A DNA stretch of 64,000 bases, taken from Pseudomonas agarici (GTDB lineage: Bacteria > Pseudomonadota > Gammaproteobacteria > Pseudomonadales > Pseudomonadaceae). The position numbers and the translations under genes were made by a program. Every line of letters starts with the position of its first letter. Position 1 is the stretch's first letter. Below are positions 27,128 through 37,243 of the stretch, one piece after another. The notes beneath the pieces were generated by a model. It had not been told where the DNA came from, made no database searches, and worked only from the letters and a program-made list of their open reading frames with translations. The stretch covers positions 124,001-188,000 of the forward strand of contig NZ_FOAR01000005.1 in the NCBI RefSeq assembly GCF_900109755.1, written 5' to 3'.

Positions 27128-29091
27128 GGGATAAGATTACGATAACGCGCCAGCGCCCACAGCGGAAAATATTCGCTGTAGCCGTGATAACGCAAGTACA
27201 TCACCTTCTGCACTGCGGCCCCAGTAAAGCCTGACTCGGCCCAACCGCCCTGATCGCGCTGTGTCGCGATCAGGTAATCGGCCCCGCGCGACACCGCCGG
27301 GTGCCCGACGGCTCCGGCCGCCATCAGTCCGAGCATGGCCCAAGCCGTTTGTGAAGCCGTGCTCGCCGCGCGATAGTGCCCAACGTCGCTCACCTCATGG
27401 GCGCCGGCGCTCTCGCCCCAGCCTCCGTCCTGATTCTGAATCGACACTAACCACCGAGCGGCGCGTTGCATACGCGGGTCCTGATGGTCGACACCGGCGG
27501 TGTCGAGCGCACACAACGCCGACCAGGTACCGTAGATATAAGTGACGCCCCAGTGGCCCAACCAGCTACCATCGGATTCTTGCATCGCCCATAGACAATC
27601 GACTGCATCGCGCACCACCCTGGCCTCTTCCGCATCTTGCTGAAAAGGCGCCAGCAATGACAAGCAGCGACTCGTCACATCCGCTGTCGGCGCGTCGGTC
27701 ATGGCGGCGTGATCGGCAAACGGCAGATCGTTCAGGTACTCGGCGGTATTGTCTCTATCGTATGCGCCCCAGCCACCATTGTGACTTTGCAAGCCGGCCA
27801 CCCAGCGACAAGCCCGTCGGGTCGCTTCCAAGCCTGCCTTGTCGGCATTCAACCGGCTGGCGCGATGGAGGGCTGCCGCCACCACGGCGCTATCGTCGAC
27901 GTCGGGATAACGCTCGTTACGGTACTGAAACGCCCAGCCGCCAGGAGGCAAATCAGGCGCTTGCTGCGCCCAATCGCCGTGCACTTCGAGAATCTGTAGC
28001 GTGCGCAGCCACTGCGCGCCTTGCAATGCGGCACTGCAACCACGAAGGGTCTGTGTCTCCAGCAACGCGTGTAGCGCCCACGCGGTATCCCACAAGGGCG
28101 ACTCGCTGGGTTGGCAATAGGCCTGTTCCTCCTCGATCACCAGCAGCTTGTTGCTCGCCTGCCGGGCCATGACTCGCATAGGGTGTTCGAAGGGAAAACC
28201 CACCGTTTCGTACATCAGGCTCGCCAGCATCGTTGCGACATGCAGTCCGCCCAGGCCACTTTCGCCGTTCAAGCGCTCACCGACAAAGGTCAGCGCCGTA
28301 TCGATGGCCCTTTGTTTCAGTCGTTTGGGCCATGCCTTATCGAACAGGCCCAGTAACCTGTCCACTGCCCACAAACAGGCAAACCGCGCCGGTTGTTGGT
28401 GGGGCGCTCGCGGCGGCAATCCCAGACGTGACGGCAAATGGATAAACAGTTCTTCCAGGCCGGTATTCTGGAGGTTTTTTGCAAGAGGGCGCTGATTGCT
28501 GATCACCAATAGCGGAACCAGAACAAGCCGTGCCCAGGAGGCCATTTTTGCTAGGTGAAACGGAAACCAGCGCGGTGCCAGCAAGAGGATGACGGGCATG
28601 GTCGGCAGTGCCCGCCAAGGCACCAGGCCAAACAGCGCGAGCATAAAGCGAGCAAAGACATTCGAGCTTTCGGCGCCGCCATGGGCGCGAATCGCCGTAC
28701 AGGCCCGGCGCATATGCGGCGCGTCCGGAGCGTCTCCCAGCAGTTTCAAGGCAAAATAAGCCAGCACACTGCTACTGACATTGATCGGGCCATCGGCATC
28801 AAGCGGCCAGCCGCCCTCGGGCAGTTGGCGAGCGCGCAGATAACCGGCGATTTTTACCTCGACCTCACACTCTATGGCTTCGCCAAGGTAGCGTGCGGCC
28901 AGAAGATAGTGGGCCGTGGTTGCCACGTCGGACTCCAACGGATAATGCCAATGGCCCTCAGGGAGCTGGCGTGCCAGCAGTGCATCAGTGGCTCGATCGA
29001 CAGCCTCCGTCAGGTCAGCGTTCGATGTTGCCCCGGACGATTGCCCGACAGCGATTGAAAGGTTGTCGCGAGGAAAGGGCTGGTTGTGCAT
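27124..29091 (-). CDS. shc: Squalene-hopene cyclase
   Basis: Class II triterpene cyclase, 655 residues, the usual size. The protonating motif DVDD is at residues 397-400 within GGWAFQYRNERYPDVDDSAV. Several QW repeats follow: LQSHNGGWGAYDRDNT, MQESDGSWLGHWGVTYIYGT, IQNQDGGWGES and ATQRDQGGWAESGFTG. Expected reaction: squalene to hopene/diplopterol at the membrane; other substrates are possible for SHC relatives. The stop overlaps the squalene synthase start, coupling substrate supply and cyclisation. None of the hopanoid modification genes (hpnA-H) is here. Such a locus is unusual for Pseudomonas. Confidence 0.93.
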   Translation of the reverse strand: MHNQPFPRDNLSIAVGQSSGATSNADLTEAVDRATDALLARQLPEGHWHYPLESDVATTAHYLLAARYLGEAIECEVEVKIAGYLRARQLPEGGWPLDADGPINVSSSVLAYFALKLLGDAPDAPHMRRACTAIRAHGGAESSNVFARFMLALFGLVPWRALPTMPVILLLAPRWFPFHLAKMASWARLVLVPLLVISNQRPLAKNLQNTGLEELFIHLPSRLGLPPRAPHQQPARFACLWAVDRLLGLFDKAWPKRLKQRAIDTALTFVGERLNGESGLGGLHVATMLASLMYETVGFPFEHPMRVMARQASNKLLVIEEEQAYCQPSESPLWDTAWALHALLETQTLRGCSAALQGAQWLRTLQILEVHGDWAQQAPDLPPGGWAFQYRNERYPDVDDSAVVAAALHRASRLNADKAGLEATRRACRWVAGLQSHNGGWGAYDRDNTAEYLNDLPFADHAAMTDAPTADVTSRCLSLLAPFQQDAEEARVVRDAVDCLWAMQESDGSWLGHWGVTYIYGTWSALCALDTAGVDHQDPRMQRAARWLVSIQNQDGGWGESAGAHEVSDVGHYRAASTASQTAWAMLGLMAAGAVGHPAVSRGADYLIATQRDQGGWAESGFTGAAVQKVMYLRYHGYSEYFPLWALARYRNLIP

Positions 29092-29479
29092 TGACTGTCT
29101 ACCCGCTCGCGGGACCGCGAGCCATCAAGCCGAAAAGACTCGTCCAATCTCGCGACAACCGTTTCCTTGGGAAAAGCCGGAAATACAACCAGAGGTACCG
29201 AACAAGCGCCAGGTCATGACGGGCGTAATGGCGAAAAAGAGCATCACACCCCAACGCTCGCAAGTGTTGAAGCTCAATCGGGTTTTGTCAAATGAGTGCA
29301 TCGCCAGCCGGCCGACCTGCTCTTTCGATGAACGGACAAACCGAATGTCCGTCTCCCCTTGCGCTGGGACAACGCTGATCTAATGTCTATCAACACAGGT
29401 CAGGAACATCTGAGTTGCCTTCTCACCTACTCTGGTCCGCAGTTCCGTCCAGCGATACCGTTAGCCTGGAGTCTGAGTC
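29092..29479. promoter_or_regulatory. Divergent promoter region of the terpenoid locus with two dyads
   Basis: 388 nt separate the cyclase-synthase genes (minus) from the idi operon (plus), with no credible ORF. Two palindromes stand out. GCTCGCGG-GA-CCGCGAGC at 29105-29122 is perfect and 14 nt from the cyclase start. ACGGAC-N9-GTCCGT lies at 29332-29352. They could be operator sites co-ordinating both arms; no regulator gene is adjacent. Exact -10/-35 boxes were not assigned. Confidence 0.4.
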
Positions 29480-30046
29480 ATGGAAGAAACCCTCATCTTG
29501 GTCGATGAGGATGATTGCGAAACCGGCAGTGCGCATAAGTTGTTCATCCATCAACAAGGCCTGCGACATCGGGCTTTCTCGATCTTCATTTTCGACAAGC
29601 ACGGCTGTTTGCTGCTGCAACAACGTGCCCTCGGCAAATATCATTCGCCAGGATTGTGGACCAACACCTGCTGTGGTCATCCACGCCTGGGCGAACAGAC
29701 TCATGCCGCCGCGCAACGGCGACTGTTCGAAGAAATGGGGTTGGCCTGTCCACTGATGAAAGTGGCGTCCCTGCTCTATCGGGAACAGGTCTCGAACGAT
29801 CTGATCGAGCATGAGTTCGATCATTTGTTCGTCGGCACCAGCGATATGCCACCCGTCGTCAATCCCGATGAAGCCCTGGCCTGGAAGTGGATGCTGCTGT
29901 CCGACATCCCAGGGTGCATCAGCGCCGAGCCGGAACGGTATACGGTCTGGTTCCGCAGAATCTTCGAGACCTACACCCTCGCGAGTTTGCGGGCCTGGCA
30001 CCAACTGGCGATCGCGGCCCCTTCGACCAGCCATCTGGCGCTCTAG
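29480..30046 (+). CDS. idi: Isopentenyl-diphosphate delta-isomerase, type I (Nudix)
   Basis: Interconverts isopentenyl and dimethylallyl diphosphate. 188 residues with the type I signature TNTCCGHPRLGEQTHAAAQR (catalytic Cys near residue 65), the Nudix-like RRLFEEMG (Glu 84/85) and YREQVSNDLIEHEFDHLFVG. The ATG has GGAG 8 nt upstream. It is the first gene of the plus-strand terpenoid operon, 11 nt before the prenyl synthase start. Idi is dispensable for MEP-pathway bacteria because IspH makes both isomers, so its presence in the cluster suggests selection for DMAPP balance and flux. Confidence 0.93.
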   Translation: MEETLILVDEDDCETGSAHKLFIHQQGLRHRAFSIFIFDKHGCLLLQQRALGKYHSPGLWTNTCCGHPRLGEQTHAAAQRRLFEEMGLACPLMKVASLLYREQVSNDLIEHEFDHLFVGTSDMPPVVNPDEALAWKWMLLSDIPGCISAEPERYTVWFRRIFETYTLASLRAWHQLAIAAPSTSHLAL

Positions 30047-30057
30047 AGGTTCACCTC

Positions 30058-30993
30058 ATGACACAGAACGCGCACGATGCGTTGGCGATCTCGTTGCCGA
30101 CCGAGAACGCCCTGCCCGCTTTTGAAGACTGGTGGCCACTGATACTCAATGGAATCGAACAGCAGCTTGAAGATGAGTTGCCGTCGCCGGGAGTTCCACC
30201 GTCACGCTTGCATGAGGCCATGCGTTATGCAGTGTTGAATCCGGGAAAACGTCTGCGTCCCCTGTTGTGTCACGCCAGCGGCACGGCCTTTGATGCACCG
30301 GCCCAGGCCTTGGATATCGTCGGCGCCGCTTTGGAAATGGCGCACGTCGGTTCCCTGGTGTATGACGATCTGCCGGCGATGGACAACGATCACCTGCGCC
30401 ACGGGCGCCCGACCCTGCACATCCAGTTCGACGAAGTCACCGCCATTCTGACCAGTACGGCCCTACTGGCGCAGGCATTCACCGCCCTGAACTATGTGCC
30501 GCTACCCGCCGCTCGTAAAGCGCTGTTGATGGCAGAGTTCGCGGTCGCAATAGGCTCGCAAGGCATGTGTGGCGGACAAATGCTCGACCTGAGCAGTCAG
30601 GGCGTAGCGCTCGACAGTACGGCCCTGGAGCACATGCACCAAATGAAGACCGGCGCGCTGATCCGCGCCTCCGTGCGCATGGGAGCACTCTGTGCCCAAG
30701 CGAGCGTTCCCAGCCTCAATGAACTAGATCGTTACGCGGCGGCCATCGGCCTGGCCTTCCAGGTCGTCGATGACATTCTCGACGTCACTCAGGACTCGGC
30801 GGCACTGGGGAAAACAGCCGGCAAGGATGCCCGGGATCACAAACCAACCTACGTCTCGCTTCTGGGCCTTGAACCCTCACGCAACCTGGTTCGGCAGTTA
30901 AATGAACAAGCCCATATTGCCTTGGTGAACTTCGATTTCCGGGCGATCTATCTGCACGACCTGGCTGACTTGATCGTCAACCGTCTGCGTTGA
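30058..30993 (+). CDS. Polyprenyl synthase (farnesyl diphosphate synthase type, IspA-like)
   Basis: Condenses IPP with allylic diphosphates. 311 residues from ATG 30058. The first aspartate-rich motif is DDLPAMDND (residues 103-111), the bacterial type II form with four residues between Asp pairs, and the second is DDILD (238-242). The residues just before the first motif are SLVY rather than the SLIH of E. coli IspA, so FPP is likely but GGPP cannot be excluded from sequence. In the operon it would supply FPP to both terpene synthases and to the squalene branch. A housekeeping ispA is expected elsewhere in the genome. Confidence 0.9.
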   Translation: MTQNAHDALAISLPTENALPAFEDWWPLILNGIEQQLEDELPSPGVPPSRLHEAMRYAVLNPGKRLRPLLCHASGTAFDAPAQALDIVGAALEMAHVGSLVYDDLPAMDNDHLRHGRPTLHIQFDEVTAILTSTALLAQAFTALNYVPLPAARKALLMAEFAVAIGSQGMCGGQMLDLSSQGVALDSTALEHMHQMKTGALIRASVRMGALCAQASVPSLNELDRYAAAIGLAFQVVDDILDVTQDSAALGKTAGKDARDHKPTYVSLLGLEPSRNLVRQLNEQAHIALVNFDFRAIYLHDLADLIVNRLR

Positions 30994-31013
30994 GACACAT
31001 GGAGGAGTCCGAG

Positions 31014-32933
31014 ATGTTCCAACTACTGAATACCATTGACAGCCCTCTCGACCTTCGAGCGTTGCATCCCAGGGCACTCTCGACCGTCGCCGACGAACTG
31101 CGGGCTTTTATCCTGCACAGCGTGTCACGAACCGGTGGGCACTTGTCGGCGAATCTGGGAACCGTAGAGCTAGCCATTGCGCTGCACTATGTGTTCGATA
31201 CCCCCTATGATCGGATCGTCTGGGACGTTGGCCATCAATCCTACCCGCATAAGATCCTGACCGGACGCCGCGAGGCGATGGCCGGTATCCGCCAGTTAGG
31301 CGGGATATCCGGTTTCCCCCGACGCCAGGAGTCCGAGTACGACACCTTCGGCACGGCCCACTCCAGCACCTCGATTTCCGCAGCGCTGGGTATGGCTCTG
31401 GGAGCTAGGAACAAAGGTGAGCAGCGGCACGCCATCGCCGTCATCGGTGACGGCGCCCTGAGCGGTGGCATGGCCTACGAGGCAATGAACAACGCCGGCC
31501 TGCATCAGGACCTGCCATTCCTGGTGATCCTCAATGACAACGACATGTCGATCTCCCCGGCCGTCGGCGCGCTACGCCATTACTTGGGGAAATTGACGGC
31601 CCATCGCTGCACGCCTCCGGCCAAGGCGGCGATCAAACGCATTCTGCGAGAACAAGCCGCAAAAAATGAAGGGACTGGGCACCCATTCGAAACACAGCTC
31701 ACCGGGCTGAAACTGTCGGCGACCCTGTTTCAGGCGCTGGGTTTCAACTACATAGGCCCCGTCGACGGTCATGATCTCAATGAGCTGATTCCGGTGTTGC
31801 AGGCGCTGAAAAACCTGCGCGGCCCGCAGTTGTTGCATATCGTCACCGAAAAGGGCCATGGCTACAGCCCGGCGGCCAGCGATCCGGTGCTATACCACGG
31901 GCCTGGGAAGTTCAATCCGGAACAGGGCATTCAACCTACAATACCTGGCCGGCCGAGCTACACCCAGGTCTTCGGCAACTGGTTGTGCGATGAAGCAAAA
32001 CTCGATCCGCGCGTCATGGCAATCACCCCGGCCATGCGCGAAGGTTCGGGTCTGACGGAGTTCGAGCGGCGTTTTCCCGACCGCTACTTCGATGTCGGAA
32101 TTGCTGAGCAGCATGCCTTGACCTTTGCCGCGGGTCTTGCCAGCGAAGGCTTGAAGCCCGTGGTTGCCATTTACTCGACCTTCCTCCAGCGCGCCTATGA
32201 CCAGTTGATTCACGATATCGCCATTCAGAACCTGCCAGTGGTGCTCGCCATCGACCGCGCCGGGATTGTCGGTGCGGACGGCGCCACCCACACCGGAGCG
32301 TTCGATATCGCCTATCTACGCTGTGTGCCCAACCTGATGATTATGGCCCCGACGGACGAAAACGAATGCCGACAGATGCTGCACACCGCTCTGCTGCAGA
32401 ATGGCCCCGTGGCGGTGCGTTATCCACGCGGCGCCGGTAGTGGCGTCACCACGCAAGACGAGCTGAATGCCCTGCCCCTGGGCCGCGGTGAAATCCGTCG
32501 GCAATCGAGCCGCCCCTGGGGCTTGCGCATTGCTATCCTCGCCTTCGGCTCCATGCTGCTGCCCAGCCTCAAGGCCGCCGAGACCCTGGACGCGACAGTC
32601 GCCAACATGCGTTACGTCAAACCCCTGGATGTCGAGCTGATCGAAGCCCTGGCCTGTAGTCACGACCTGCTGGTGACGGTTGAAGAAGGCTGTGTGAAGG
32701 GCGGCGCCGGTGCCGCATGCCTCGAACATCTGGCCGTTTCAATGTTTTCCAACCCGGTTCTACAACTGGGGTTGGACGATCAATTCATCGAGCATGGCAC
32801 ACCGGAGCAACTGCTGAGCGCCTGCGGCCTGGACGCCGAAGGCATCGCCGCCGCAATCCAGATTTTCTCCGGGCAAGTGGCCATGGCACGCGGCGAATCC
32901 CGGCGGCAACTGACCATGGGAGGTTGCTCATGA
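31014..32933 (+). CDS. dxs: 1-deoxy-D-xylulose-5-phosphate synthase
   Basis: First, flux-controlling enzyme of the MEP pathway, joining pyruvate and glyceraldehyde 3-phosphate with thiamine diphosphate. 639 residues from ATG 31014, which follows GGAGGAG by a normal distance; the in-frame codon at 30990 overlaps the previous gene's stop and lacks a good site. Motifs: [56 protein letters not shown] (ThDP/Mg binding), [15 protein letters not shown] and [18 protein letters not shown]. The stop overlaps the ispH start (ATGA). It lacks the long N-terminal extension usual in Pseudomonas housekeeping Dxs as I recall it, suggesting a second, cluster-specific copy. Confidence 0.94.
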   Translation: MFQLLNTIDSPLDLRALHPRALSTVADELRAFILHSVSRTGGHLSANLGTVELAIALHYVFDTPYDRIVWDVGHQSYPHKILTGRREAMAGIRQLGGISGFPRRQESEYDTFGTAHSSTSISAALGMALGARNKGEQRHAIAVIGDGALSGGMAYEAMNNAGLHQDLPFLVILNDNDMSISPAVGALRHYLGKLTAHRCTPPAKAAIKRILREQAAKNEGTGHPFETQLTGLKLSATLFQALGFNYIGPVDGHDLNELIPVLQALKNLRGPQLLHIVTEKGHGYSPAASDPVLYHGPGKFNPEQGIQPTIPGRPSYTQVFGNWLCDEAKLDPRVMAITPAMREGSGLTEFERRFPDRYFDVGIAEQHALTFAAGLASEGLKPVVAIYSTFLQRAYDQLIHDIAIQNLPVVLAIDRAGIVGADGATHTGAFDIAYLRCVPNLMIMAPTDENECRQMLHTALLQNGPVAVRYPRGAGSGVTTQDELNALPLGRGEIRRQSSRPWGLRIAILAFGSMLLPSLKAAETLDATVANMRYVKPLDVELIEALACSHDLLVTVEEGCVKGGAGAACLEHLAVSMFSNPVLQLGLDDQFIEHGTPEQLLSACGLDAEGIAAAIQIFSGQVAMARGESRRQLTMGGCS

Positions 32934-33862
32934 ACGTCATCCTGGCCCAACCTCGGGGCTTCTGCGCCGGTGTGGTGCGGGCGATCGATATCGTCGAACT
33001 GGCTCTGGAACAGTACGGTGCCCCGGTGTATGTCCGCCACGAAATCGTCCATAACCGTCATGTGGTCGACAGCCTCAAGGCCAAGGGCGCGATCTTCGTC
33101 GAGGAGCTCGATGAAGTTCCGGTGGATGCCGTCACCGTATTCAGCGCTCATGGCGTGGCCAGAGTCGTCGAGGACGCCGCGCGCCAACGCCAGTTGCGGG
33201 TGCTGGACGCCACCTGCCCGTTAGTCAGCAAGGTGCACAACCAGGGCCGCCAGTACGCCGCCAAGGGCCACCAGGTGATCCTGATCGGCGAGGCGGGGCA
33301 TCCCGAGGTGATCGGCATACTCGGGCAAATTCCAGCTCCGGTGATGGTCGTGCGCAACGTGGAACAGGTGCAAACACTGCCCTTTGCGCCCGATACGCCG
33401 ATAGCCTATATCACCCAGACCACTCTCAGCGTCGATGACACCAAGGCCGTGGTCCAGGCCCTGCGGCTGCGCTACCCGCAGATCGTCGGACCGGATACCC
33501 GGGACATCTGCTACGCCGTGCAGAATCGCCAGACTGCGTTGCGAGTCCTCAGCCAATGTGTCGACCTGGTGTTGGTGGTGGGCGCCGCAAACAGTGCCAA
33601 TTCGCTGACTTTACGCGCAATCGCCGCCGAAACCGGAGTGCCTGCTTATCGGGTGGCCGATGGCGCCGAACTGGATCGGCAATGGTTTCAGGATATCGAG
33701 ACCGTGGGTATCACCGCAGGAGCTTCCACCCCCGAAGCCTCGGTCGACAACGTGATCGCCGCCCTTGAAAAGCTGGCTCCTCTGACGATCAAAACACTGC
33801 CGGGTCGCGAAGAGCGAGTCCAGTTCAGTCTACCGGCAGGACTGATCGTCCGTAGTCGCTAA
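32930..33862 (+). CDS. ispH: 4-hydroxy-3-methylbut-2-enyl diphosphate reductase
   Basis: Iron-sulfur enzyme for the last MEP step, giving IPP and DMAPP. 310 residues from ATG 32930 with GGGAGG upstream and a 4-nt overlap with dxs. The cluster-binding Cys residues are present in [12 protein letters not shown] (Cys12), [11 protein letters not shown] and [10 protein letters not shown]. Substrate-site His residues occur in [11 protein letters not shown] and GHPEVIG, and the reductive Glu in the region [17 protein letters not shown] is represented by the usual TQTTLS block. Complete and in the normal size range. In the operon it follows dxs and precedes two terpene synthases. Confidence 0.93.
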   Translation: MNVILAQPRGFCAGVVRAIDIVELALEQYGAPVYVRHEIVHNRHVVDSLKAKGAIFVEELDEVPVDAVTVFSAHGVARVVEDAARQRQLRVLDATCPLVSKVHNQGRQYAAKGHQVILIGEAGHPEVIGILGQIPAPVMVVRNVEQVQTLPFAPDTPIAYITQTTLSVDDTKAVVQALRLRYPQIVGPDTRDICYAVQNRQTALRVLSQCVDLVLVVGAANSANSLTLRAIAAETGVPAYRVADGAELDRQWFQDIETVGITAGASTPEASVDNVIAALEKLAPLTIKTLPGREERVQFSLPAGLIVRSR

Positions 33863-33887
33863 GCTGCCCAGCACAGGAACTAACGTT

Positions 33888-34862
33888 ATGCCTACATTCG
33901 ATCTTTCCCTGTTTTCCATCCCCTTTGAATCACGCATCAATCCTCACCACGAGGCCGTCACCGAGGCTTCTAGATCCTGGTTCCGGTCGATGGAATTCGA
34001 GAACCACGAGTACGTCATGCAGGAGTATGAAAACAATCGCCCCTGCGAGTTGGTAGCCAGAGGGTTTCCTGATATCGGGCCGGTTGAGTTGGAACGCGTG
34101 ACGAATCTGACCTTTTGGTTCTTTCTGCTGGATGACGGCCTGGATCAAGGTGCTAAAAGTTTGCCGCCCGCCGCTGCCAGACAACGCCTCGAACGGATGC
34201 TTTCCCTGCTTAGGGGACCTGCCGACGCAATATCTCCAGACACCGCCCTTGAACGTTCAGGTGTGTCATTGATGACATCGATGCTCGATGAAATGACCCC
34301 GCGAGGCCGAACACGCTTTCTCGATGAGATAGCCGGTCTGTTCAGTTGGGTATCTCATGAAGTGGAGGCCCGCGCCAGCTCGGGCGTGCCGGATCTATTG
34401 AGTTTTGTGCGGCAGCGCAGATCCACTTGCGCCGCCATGGTCATCTTCAGGGCCGGTGAATATGCCAACCACGCGGAACTACCGGACGCCTTTCACCAAA
34501 GTCGGCTGTTTGAAACGCTACAGAACTGCGCCACCGATGTGATCGCCATGGTCAACGACCTATTTTCCTATGACAAAGAGATGCTGCACGCCGAGAGCAA
34601 CAACTATGTACCAGTCTGTCGGCACCTGCTGGAGGCGCCCATTGATGAATCGGTGGCGTTTCTCCACCGATTGCTGGCTTCACGTGTTAACTGCTTTCAG
34701 AAGGCCCGAAAGCGATTGAAGGCATTGATCGAAACTCTGGCCTTCTCAGCCATCGAGCAACGCGCGATCCGTCTCTTCGCGGACATGCTGGAGCACTGGA
34801 TGCGCGCCAATCTGGACTGGTCGCTACAGGTGCCCCGCTACAACGACTTTCATCAACGATAG
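33888..34862 (+). CDS. Class I terpene synthase (sesquiterpene cyclase type), copy 1
   Basis: Bacterial class I terpene cyclase, 324 residues, ATG preceded by AGGAA. All hallmarks are intact: aspartate-rich DDGLD at residues 82-86 (FWFFLLDDGLDQG), the NSE triad NDLFSYDKE at 223-231, and the C-terminal RY pair at 317-318 (VPRYND). The N-terminal FxxPFxSRxNPH pattern resembles bacterial sesquiterpene synthases. With a prenyl synthase in the same operon, FPP is the likely substrate; the product cannot be predicted. It is a tandem paralogue of the next gene, with the same start and end motifs. Confidence 0.93.
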   Translation: MPTFDLSLFSIPFESRINPHHEAVTEASRSWFRSMEFENHEYVMQEYENNRPCELVARGFPDIGPVELERVTNLTFWFFLLDDGLDQGAKSLPPAAARQRLERMLSLLRGPADAISPDTALERSGVSLMTSMLDEMTPRGRTRFLDEIAGLFSWVSHEVEARASSGVPDLLSFVRQRRSTCAAMVIFRAGEYANHAELPDAFHQSRLFETLQNCATDVIAMVNDLFSYDKEMLHAESNNYVPVCRHLLEAPIDESVAFLHRLLASRVNCFQKARKRLKALIETLAFSAIEQRAIRLFADMLEHWMRANLDWSLQVPRYNDFHQR

Positions 34863-34940
34863 AAATTGAGTCAATGAACACTCACATTTCTAGTGCACTC
34901 ATTGCACTCGGTCGAACCCCCAATTATGAGGTCCGAGATT

Positions 34941-35924
34941 ATGTCTTACGTCGATCTTCCATCGATCCACATTCCCTTTGTCTCACGCATCAACCCACAT
35001 CAGGACGAGGCGGCCCGCGCCTCCAGTGACTGGCTGGAGTCGATGGGGTTGCTCAACCCCCAAGCGCACCGCTCGCTTGAAGCAGGCCGATTCTTCGAGC
35101 TGGCTTCCAGATCTTATCCTGAGGTGCAAGTGCGGGAGCTTGAGTGGATGATCAGTCTGATCAGCTGAATTTTCCTATTGGACGACGCGCTCGACCAAGG
35201 TGCCTTGAGAAACCGTGTCGGTGAGGCGGAGGCATTGTTGGCGCGCCTGTTCTCGCTATTATCCGCCGATCAGGACGTGGCCCCCGCCACGTCAGGGCTG
35301 GAGCAGGCAGGAGTGGCCTTGATGGGGTCGATCGGCAGTGCGTTGAGCCCCCACGGCCAACAGCGGTTACTCGCCGATATCCGCGCCTACTTCGACGCCG
35401 TATTGAAAGAGATTGAGGCCAGGGTCAGCGGCGAACCCCTCGATCTCCTGGCCTTCGCCGAGGTCCGTCGCTATACCGGCGCCACTCACCTGATGTTCTG
35501 CGCCGGTGAAGCCGCCCGGCATACCGAACTGCCTGACGCCTTCTGCCGTAGTTGGCCTTTCCAGGTCCTGCAGGACACTGCCAGTGATGTGGTGGTGTTG
35601 GTCAATGATATTTTTTCCTATGGCAAAGAAAGCCATTACGACGAAATCAACAACTACATGATGGTCTGCCAACACCATATGGGTCTATCGCTGCAGGAAG
35701 CCATGACGTTCGTCAACGACTTGCTGAATGACCTTGTCCGGGCCTTCCAGCAGGCGCGAGCGAGGCTGCCGCTATTCATTGAGCGCCAGCGGTATCCACA
35801 CGCGCAAAGAGTGGCGATTGAACGCTACGTCGACACGCTGGAAAACTGGATGAGCGGCAATCTTGTATGGTCATCGCAAGTGCCCCGTTACAATGATGTG
35901 CGTGTCCGACAAGGGGTGAACTGA
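34941..35924 (+). pseudogene. Class I terpene synthase, copy 2, interrupted by one in-frame TGA
   Basis: The frame from ATG 34941 encodes 75 residues, meets TGA at 35166-35168, then continues in the same frame to 35924 (327 residues if read through). The downstream part has DDALD right after the stop, NDIFSYGKE and a C-terminal VPRYND, so every catalytic motif is kept. Aligned with copy 1 (NLTFWFFLLDD against SLIS-stop-IFLLDD), the stop falls exactly on a Trp position, so a single TGG to TGA change explains it. No other lesion is seen. Options: a recent pseudogene, stop read-through, or a base-call error. The 3' end overlaps the ispG start (TGATG). Confidence 0.85.
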
Positions 35925-37228
35925 TGAATATCACTCTTCCACGGCGCAAAACCCGCGAGGTGGTTATCGGTCCCGTCACGATGGGCGGCGACAGTCCGAT
36001 CGTGGTCCAGGCCATGACCAATACCGATACCGCCGACGCCCGAGCGACTGCCGCCCAGGTCGAGCAATTGGCCCTTGCTGGCGCCGAACTGGTACGGATC
36101 ACGGTTAATGGGCATGAGGCGGCATCCCAGGTGGCGAAGATCCGCGAGTTGCTCGACGCACGGCAGATCAACGTGCCCCTGATCGGCGATTTCCACTTCA
36201 ATGGCCATCGCTTGCTGGCAGCCTACCCCGATTGTGCCCAGGCGCTGGACAAGTATCGGATCAACCCCGGCAATGTCGGCAAGGGCGCCAGGCGCGACTC
36301 GCAGTTCTGCGAGATGATCGAAATTGCCTGTCGCTACCAGAAACCGGTGCGCATTGGCGTTAACTGGGGCAGCCTCGACCCAGACCTGTTGGCACGTATG
36401 ATGGACACCAATGCAATGTTGGCCGAGCCGCAGGCCGCTGACGCGGTGATGCGCGAGACCTTGGTGGTCTCGGCGCTGGAGAATGCGCAACGGGCCATTG
36501 AGGTCGGTCTGCCGGCACAACGGATCGTGCTGTCGGCCAAGGTTAGCCACGTTCAGGACCTGATTGCCGTGTACCGCAACCTCGCCGCGCGTTGCGATTT
36601 CCCGCTGCACCTGGGCTTGACCGAAGCGGGCATGGGTTCCAGGGGGATTGTCGCGTCCACCGCCGCCTTGGCGGTTCTGCTGCAAGAAGGCATCGGTGAC
36701 ACGCTGCGCATCTCACTCACCCCGGAACCCGGCGGTGATCGCACTCGCGAGGTGCAGGTTGCCCAGCAGATCCTACAGTCCATGGGCCTGCGGGCGTTCA
36801 CCCCTGCGGTGGTGGCTTGCCCCGGCTGTGGACGTACCAGCAGCAGCTTTTTCCAGGAATTGGCCCGGCAGATCGAGGATTACCTTCGCGAGCAGATGCC
36901 GATCTGGAAAGGTCTTTTCACCGGGGTCGAACAACTCCAGGTGGCGGTCATGGGGTGCGTGGTCAACGGGCCGGGGGAAAGTCGCCTGGCCGATATCGGC
37001 ATTTCCCTGCCAGGGGCCGGGGAACATCCGTCGGCGCCGGTGTACATGGATGGCGAGCGGGTGCTGACCCTCAAGGGCAGCACCATCGGCGATGATTTCA
37101 CCTGCTTGCTCCAGGCCTATGTCGCGGCCCGTTACGGCGGGCAAGCCGCTGCACGCGAACGGCTGGCGCAGATGGTCAGCCAATACACGGCCCATTCCCA
37201 TGAGCTGATCGCCCGTGGCGATCAGTAA
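35924..37228 (+). CDS. ispG: 4-hydroxy-3-methylbut-2-en-1-yl diphosphate synthase
   Basis: Iron-sulfur enzyme of the MEP pathway. The 434-residue protein has the TIM barrel start [20 protein letters not shown], then GDFHFNGH and [13 protein letters not shown], and the C-terminal cluster site with [11 protein letters not shown] and [11 protein letters not shown]. It is about 60 residues longer than the IspG of E. coli and of Pseudomonas housekeeping loci (about 370) and has the extra internal segments known from alpha- and betaproteobacterial enzymes. This points to acquisition from outside the gammaproteobacteria. The start overlaps the terpene synthase stop by one base. It lies 15 nt before dxr. 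Confidence 0.93.
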   Translation: MNITLPRRKTREVVIGPVTMGGDSPIVVQAMTNTDTADARATAAQVEQLALAGAELVRITVNGHEAASQVAKIRELLDARQINVPLIGDFHFNGHRLLAAYPDCAQALDKYRINPGNVGKGARRDSQFCEMIEIACRYQKPVRIGVNWGSLDPDLLARMMDTNAMLAEPQAADAVMRETLVVSALENAQRAIEVGLPAQRIVLSAKVSHVQDLIAVYRNLAARCDFPLHLGLTEAGMGSRGIVASTAALAVLLQEGIGDTLRISLTPEPGGDRTREVQVAQQILQSMGLRAFTPAVVACPGCGRTSSSFFQELARQIEDYLREQMPIWKGLFTGVEQLQVAVMGCVVNGPGESRLADIGISLPGAGEHPSAPVYMDGERVLTLKGSTIGDDFTCLLQAYVAARYGGQAAARERLAQMVSQYTAHSHELIARGDQ

Positions 37229-37243
37229 CCACGGAGTTAGCAT

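Noticed and set aside
34900..34925. TCGAACCCC-like stretch considered as a tRNA T-arm
   Set aside because: No acceptor stem, D-arm or CCA context around it.
35178..35924. Independent gene starting after the TGA of the second terpene synthase
   Set aside because: It would lack the N-terminal helices of the fold and has no ribosome binding site; treated as the 3' part of one interrupted gene.
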